Below, piece by piece: positions 6,005 to 8,988 of a stretch of DNA of 8,988 nucleotides. The notes under the pieces were generated by a model, which was given only the letters and a program-made list of their open reading frames with translations, had not been told where the DNA came from and made no database searches. This DNA is from JABSQH01 sp039194665 (GTDB lineage: Bacteria; Actinomycetota; Acidimicrobiia; Acidimicrobiales; Ilumatobacteraceae), in contig JBCCVW010000197.1 in NCBI GenBank assembly GCA_039194665.1, forward strand, positions 1 through 8,988. Direction: 5' to 3'. The stretch's first letter is position 1. Every line of letters starts with the position of its first letter. A program made the position numbers and the translations under genes.

Positions 6005-7033
6005 TCAGCCGCCGGCGTTGTCGGCGGTGAGCACCTCGCCCTCGACCACGATGGTCTGGCCCGACGGATCGGTGCCGGCGAGGTAGGCGGTGATCACGTC
6101 GACCGCCTGGTTGGCGATGCCCTGCCAGTCCTGACGCACGGTGACGATCCAGTTCTCGCCCTTAGCCACTTCTTCACGGGCGAAGTCCTGGCCGTCCACG
6201 CCGGTCACGACGACCTCGGTGCGGCCAGCTTCCTGCGTCGCCTGGAAGGCGCCGAGCGCCGACGCGTCCCAGCCGGCCCAGATCCCGTCGAGTTCACCCT
6301 CGGGGTACTTGTTCAACCAGTCGAGCGACGTCGTCTTGGCAAAACCGGTCGAGTCGGCGGGGTCACCTTGCACGTCCTCGACCACGGTGATACCGGCCTC
6401 CTCGAACAGCGCACGGGCCGCTGCCCCGCGCAGGCGTACCGGCTCGAACGGATCGAAGTGGATGATCGCCACCGTTCCGCCTTCGCCGACCGCATCGATC
6501 ATCGCCTGCGCAGACTCGCGGCCGAGGAAGTCGTTGTCGGACGTGATGTTGGCGGTGACGCCATCGACGGCGCCGGCGTCGAGGCCGAACACCGGGATGC
6601 CGGCTTCAACTGCGGCATCGAGCCCGGGTCCGAACTCGAGCGGATCACCCATGCCGAGTACGACCACGTCGGCGTTCTGTGACACTGCGGTTTCGATCTC
6701 GCCGTTCACGGCGGTGAGGTCGTTGTTGGTGTCGACGAGGCTCACCTCGTAGCCGTCGGCCTCGGCGCGTTCGGTGAACGCGTCGACGACCTCTTTCGTC
6801 GCTGGTTGCGCCGCGTAATACGGCGACACGATGGCGATGGTGCCGCCCTCGGCGGCAACGCCGTCGCCGGAGCCGGCGGCGTCGGTCGATGCGCTCTCTG
6901 TCGACTCGGTGTCGCCACCGTCGCTCGAATCGTCGTCGTCCCCGCAGGCGGCAGCGAAGAGGCCGAGCGAGACGCTCAGCCCGACGGCGGTGAGCAGCCG
7001 ACGGTTGCGCCGGGTGGGTGTGGTGTTGGTCAT
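6005..7033 (-). CDS. Sugar ABC transporter substrate-binding lipoprotein (RbsB-type, Peripla_BP_4)
   Basis: Membrane-anchored extracytoplasmic receptor that delivers a sugar or polyol to the permease encoded upstream. The 342-residue product has an Arg-rich n-region (8-12), a hydrophobic core and a lipobox-like AAAC with the lipidated Cys at 30. A disordered Asp/Ser/Thr-rich linker of about 30 residues follows. The mature domain begins with strand GTIAIVSPYYAAQP and contains the family landmarks DTNNDLTAVNGEIETAVSQ, ADVVVLGMGDP, GIPVFGLDAG, NITSDNDFLGRESAQ and DGIWAGWDASALGA, followed by VTGVDGQDFA. This is the type 1 periplasmic-binding fold. The ATG at 7033 has a strong ribosome site 6 nt upstream. 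It is the last gene of the leftward operon, 38 nt after the kinase, and a long stem-loop follows it. The ligand cannot be assigned from these motifs. Confidence 0.92.
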   Translation of the reverse strand: MTNTTPTRRNRRLLTAVGLSVSLGLFAAACGDDDDSSDGGDTESTESASTDAAGSGDGVAAEGGTIAIVSPYYAAQPATKEVVDAFTERAEADGYEVSLVDTNNDLTAVNGEIETAVSQNADVVVLGMGDPLEFGPGLDAAVEAGIPVFGLDAGAVDGVTANITSDNDFLGRESAQAMIDAVGEGGTVAIIHFDPFEPVRLRGAAARALFEEAGITVVEDVQGDPADSTGFAKTTSLDWLNKYPEGELDGIWAGWDASALGAFQATQEAGRTEVVVTGVDGQDFAREEVAKGENWIVTVRQDWQGIANQAVDVITAYLAGTDPSGQTIVVEGEVLTADNAGG

Positions 7034-7039
7034 GTGGTT

Positions 7040-7048
7040 CTCCCCCTC
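7040..7048 (-). promoter_or_regulatory. Strong ribosome binding site of the binding-protein gene
   Basis: GAGGGGGAG on the minus strand, 6 nt before the ATG at 7033. The kinase just upstream has no comparable site, so the binding protein is probably translated at a higher rate from the shared mRNA, as usual for such receptors. Confidence 0.7.
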
Positions 7049-7071
7049 ATGATGTGGTTGATAGTGAGATC

Positions 7072-8535
7072 TCAGGTGTCTGAATCGACCGTGTCGTCAG
7101 CGGCGTTGCGCAGGTCGGCGAGGCCCTCGGTGGTGAGGCGTAGCGCTGGGCCGAGCGCGTCGAACATGGCGGCGGCACCGCGGTGGGCCCAGTGATGGAG
7201 CGGGTCGGGTGGAAACGAGCCCGTGGTCGGGCGTGGTGACGACTCCGCGCCAGCGGCAATCGCTGCGCCGAGCAGCGAGGCGTGTTCGTCGTCGGTGCGG
7301 TGCACCGTGCGACCGGTCACGTCGGCGATCGTCTGGCACCACGTGTCGGAACGACTGCCGCCACCGCACACCAGGAAGTCCTCGCCCTCGGGAGCGACGA
7401 GTTCGGCGAGCTGGCGTAGCGCGTGGGCCACGCTCTCCAGGATCGCGGCGGCAATGACCGCGCGGTCGGTCGAGCGGCCCATGCCGACGAGGGCGACCCG
7501 GGCGGTCGCATCAGCGATAGGCAGCCGTTGACCGTCGAGATGGGGGAGGGCGAGCACCCCTGCAGTCGCCGCGCAAACGCCCTTGGCCAGCGCATCGAGT
7601 TCGTCGTGATCGATGCCGCCAAGCAGGACCTCGCGTGCCCAGTCGACCGTTGCGCCTGCGGCAATGAGCGGTGCGGCGACGACCCAGTGGTCGGCGTTGA
7701 GCCCTGGCAGCACGAAGCCGTCGGTGTCCGGCAGCGCGTCGGTCGCCGCGGCGACCCACCCCGACGTGCCGAGGTAGGCGTACGCCCGGTCGAGCTCGGT
7801 GCCGACGATGCCGAGCGTGGTCGCCGCTGCGTCGCCGGGGGCGAGCACGACGGTCGCCGTGGGCGGGAGTCCCAACTCTTCGGCGAACGTCGGCAGCATC
7901 GGCCACGGCCGGCGGTCGTCGAGCGGCGGGACCGGCAGGTCGTCGATTTTCGCGATCGGCGGCCACCAGGAGCGTGCCGACAGTTCATACATCCCCGTGG
8001 TGGAGGCGGTGGTGTGGTCGCACATCACCGCTCCCGTGAGGCGCCGGACGACCTCGCCGCCGGCGCCGAACACGACATGGCGCGTCGCCGCGACCGTGTT
8101 GGGCTCGTTGTCGACCAGCCACCGCCACTTCGCGGCAACGGCGGTCGGGTCGGGTGGCCGGCCGACCGCATGTGGCCAGTCGGGCAGCGCGTGGAGCAAC
8201 TCGCCGAGTTCGCGGTCGGCCCGGGTGTCGCCGTACAGGATCACCGGTCGTACCGGATGCCCGGTGCCGTCGATGCACAGCAGGTCTTGCATCTGCCCGG
8301 TCACCGCGACCACGTCGACGTCGTCGAGATCGGCAGGAGGAAGCGCCGCGATCGCCTCGACGGTCGCCGCCCACCAGTCGTCGGCGTCCTGCTCGACCCA
8401 CCCGTCGGCGGGAGTCGAGGTCTCGAGGGGCGACGACGATGCGGCTGCGGTGATCGCTCCGCCGCGCACGATGCCGGCCTTCACCGCAGTGGTCCCGACG
8501 TCGAGCGCGAGCACGGTGAGGTCGGCGTTACCCAT
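7072..8535 (-). CDS. FGGY-family carbohydrate kinase
   Basis: A 487-residue cytoplasmic kinase that uses ATP to phosphorylate an imported sugar or polyol. The first FGGY domain starts LDVGTTAVKAGIV (11-23), the phosphate-1 motif, then W46-V-E-Q-D and GQMQDLLCIDGTGHPVRPVILYGDTRA (80-106). Here Q replaces the His often found after GQ, and YGDTRA replaces the common WxDxRA. The catalytic Asp is D235 in LAPGDAAATTLG. The second domain has GTSG at 256-259 and the adenosine-site CGGGSRSDTWCQTIADVTGR (390-409). Length is normal for the family. The ATG at 8535 begins 6 nt after the permease stop; there is no clear ribosome site, so translation is probably coupled. The sequence resembles xylulokinase-like members more than glycerol kinases, but the substrate is not assigned. 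Confidence 0.9.
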   Translation of the reverse strand: MGNADLTVLALDVGTTAVKAGIVRGGAITAAASSSPLETSTPADGWVEQDADDWWAATVEAIAALPPADLDDVDVVAVTGQMQDLLCIDGTGHPVRPVILYGDTRADRELGELLHALPDWPHAVGRPPDPTAVAAKWRWLVDNEPNTVAATRHVVFGAGGEVVRRLTGAVMCDHTTASTTGMYELSARSWWPPIAKIDDLPVPPLDDRRPWPMLPTFAEELGLPPTATVVLAPGDAAATTLGIVGTELDRAYAYLGTSGWVAAATDALPDTDGFVLPGLNADHWVVAAPLIAAGATVDWAREVLLGGIDHDELDALAKGVCAATAGVLALPHLDGQRLPIADATARVALVGMGRSTDRAVIAAAILESVAHALRQLAELVAPEGEDFLVCGGGSRSDTWCQTIADVTGRTVHRTDDEHASLLGAAIAAGAESSPRPTTGSFPPDPLHHWAHRGAAAMFDALGPALRLTTEGLADLRNAADDTVDSDT

Positions 8536-8541
8536 GACGGT

Positions 8542-8988
8542 TCAGCGCGCTTGGCGGAGTCGAGCCAGTGCTGGGGGGATGACGGCCACGACGATCGCCA
8601 ACCCGAGGATCACTTCCTGCAGGTAGTTGTTGATCGACGTGTAGTTGAGGCCGTTCTCGATCAACCGGAGCAAGATCACGCCGAGGATCGTTCCCGGCAG
8701 GTTGGGGCGGCCGTCGCGGAACATCGCCATGCCCAGGAACACCGCGGCGATCGACATCAGCATCCAGTTCCCAGGCGCCGATGTGTTGGCTGTTTCGTTG
8801 TATGCCGACTGCATGATGCCGGCGATCGCCGCACCGACGCCGGCGATGGCGAAAGCGACGAGCTTGATCCGCTTCACGTCGATGCCGGAGTAGCGGGCGG
8901 CCTCGATGTTGCCGCCGACGGCATACATCCGCCGGCCGAGCGAGGTGCGGTCGAGTAGGAACCAGATGAACGCGGCGACGGCCAACGC
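8542..8988 (-). CDS. ABC transporter permease, RbsC-type (BPD_transp_2), C-terminal part
   Basis: The last 148 residues of an inner-membrane permease of the ribose/xylose transporter family; the 5' end lies beyond the window edge and the frame is open there. The conserved cytoplasmic loop GRRMYAVGGNIEAARYSGIDVKRIK is present, in which the family normally has GxNxxAARlSGI. It is followed by membrane helices LVAFAIAGVGAAIAGIM, MLMSIAAVFLGMAMF, a GRPNLPGTILGVILLRLIENG segment and VILGLAIVVAVIPPALARL near the end. A family-typical glycine and serine pattern (SAPGNWMLMSIAAVFLG) is close to the usual GxGxELxaIAAvviGG but altered. It is the first visible gene of the operon. An ATPase subunit is not seen and would be expected upstream, to the right. 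Confidence 0.92.
   Translation of the reverse strand, partial: ALAVAAFIWFLLDRTSLGRRMYAVGGNIEAARYSGIDVKRIKLVAFAIAGVGAAIAGIMQSAYNETANTSAPGNWMLMSIAAVFLGMAMFRDGRPNLPGTILGVILLRLIENGLNYTSINNYLQEVILGLAIVVAVIPPALARLRQAR

Noticed and set aside
5836..6030. Small plus-strand gene in the 5817-6004 gap
   Set aside because: The 64-codon product is Arg/Ser-rich, has no ribosome site, runs through the 5941-5999 stem-loop and overlaps the end of the binding-protein gene.
7423..8958. Long open frame of about 511 codons on the plus strand opposite the kinase and permease
   Set aside because: It is Arg/Gly/Asp-rich with no family signature and is the mirror of a high-GC codon pattern; the minus strand encodes complete FGGY motifs over the same bases.
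8542..8985. TTG at 8985 as the true start of the permease
   Set aside because: The frame stays open to the window edge and the first residues are already inside a membrane helix of the permease, so the gene is cut by the window and does not start there.

Overview
This is a high-GC bacterial window of actinobacterial character. An MmpL/RND-type exporter sits next to a NarL/LuxR-type two-component pair. There is a DinB-like TIGR03086-type protein, a DUF3291 protein and a periplasmic sugar-binding lipoprotein. Some genes appear to start leaderless, directly downstream of a TAnnnT -10 box. The overall look fits the Acidimicrobiia (Ilumatobacter-like), but that placement is an inference from protein style and not a search result.

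Left part (1-3078): the 5' part of an MMPL-family exporter gene runs leftward off the window. Its frame is cut by a TGA inside one of the most conserved MMPL motifs, and the correct frame resumes immediately after it. Divergent from it is a tightly coupled histidine kinase/response regulator operon (GTGA overlap). Behind the operon lies an array of three near-identical 61-bp units. Each unit folds into a 14-bp stem with a 12-nt loop, and the stem differences are G:U/A:U or G:U changes that keep pairing on the plus-strand RNA.

Middle part (3168-5816): a probable two-gene unit encodes a DinB-like TIGR03086-type protein and a GNAT acetyltransferase. It converges on a minus-strand short-chain dehydrogenase, with a palindromic terminator between them. 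The dehydrogenase is divergent from a DUF3291 protein across a 68-bp spacer that contains a short direct repeat.

Right part (5941-8988): a leftward carbohydrate-uptake operon contains an RbsC-type ABC permease (cut by the window edge), an FGGY carbohydrate kinase and an RbsB-type substrate-binding lipoprotein. It ends in a long stem-loop just after the last stop codon. Together these genes would bind a sugar or polyol outside the membrane, import it and phosphorylate it. The ATPase subunit and any dedicated catabolic genes must lie beyond the right edge or elsewhere. The substrate cannot be read from this sequence.

The strongest candidates for something undescribed are the 61-bp hairpin array and the TGA inside the MMPL gene. 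No complete novel defence or mobile system is visible.
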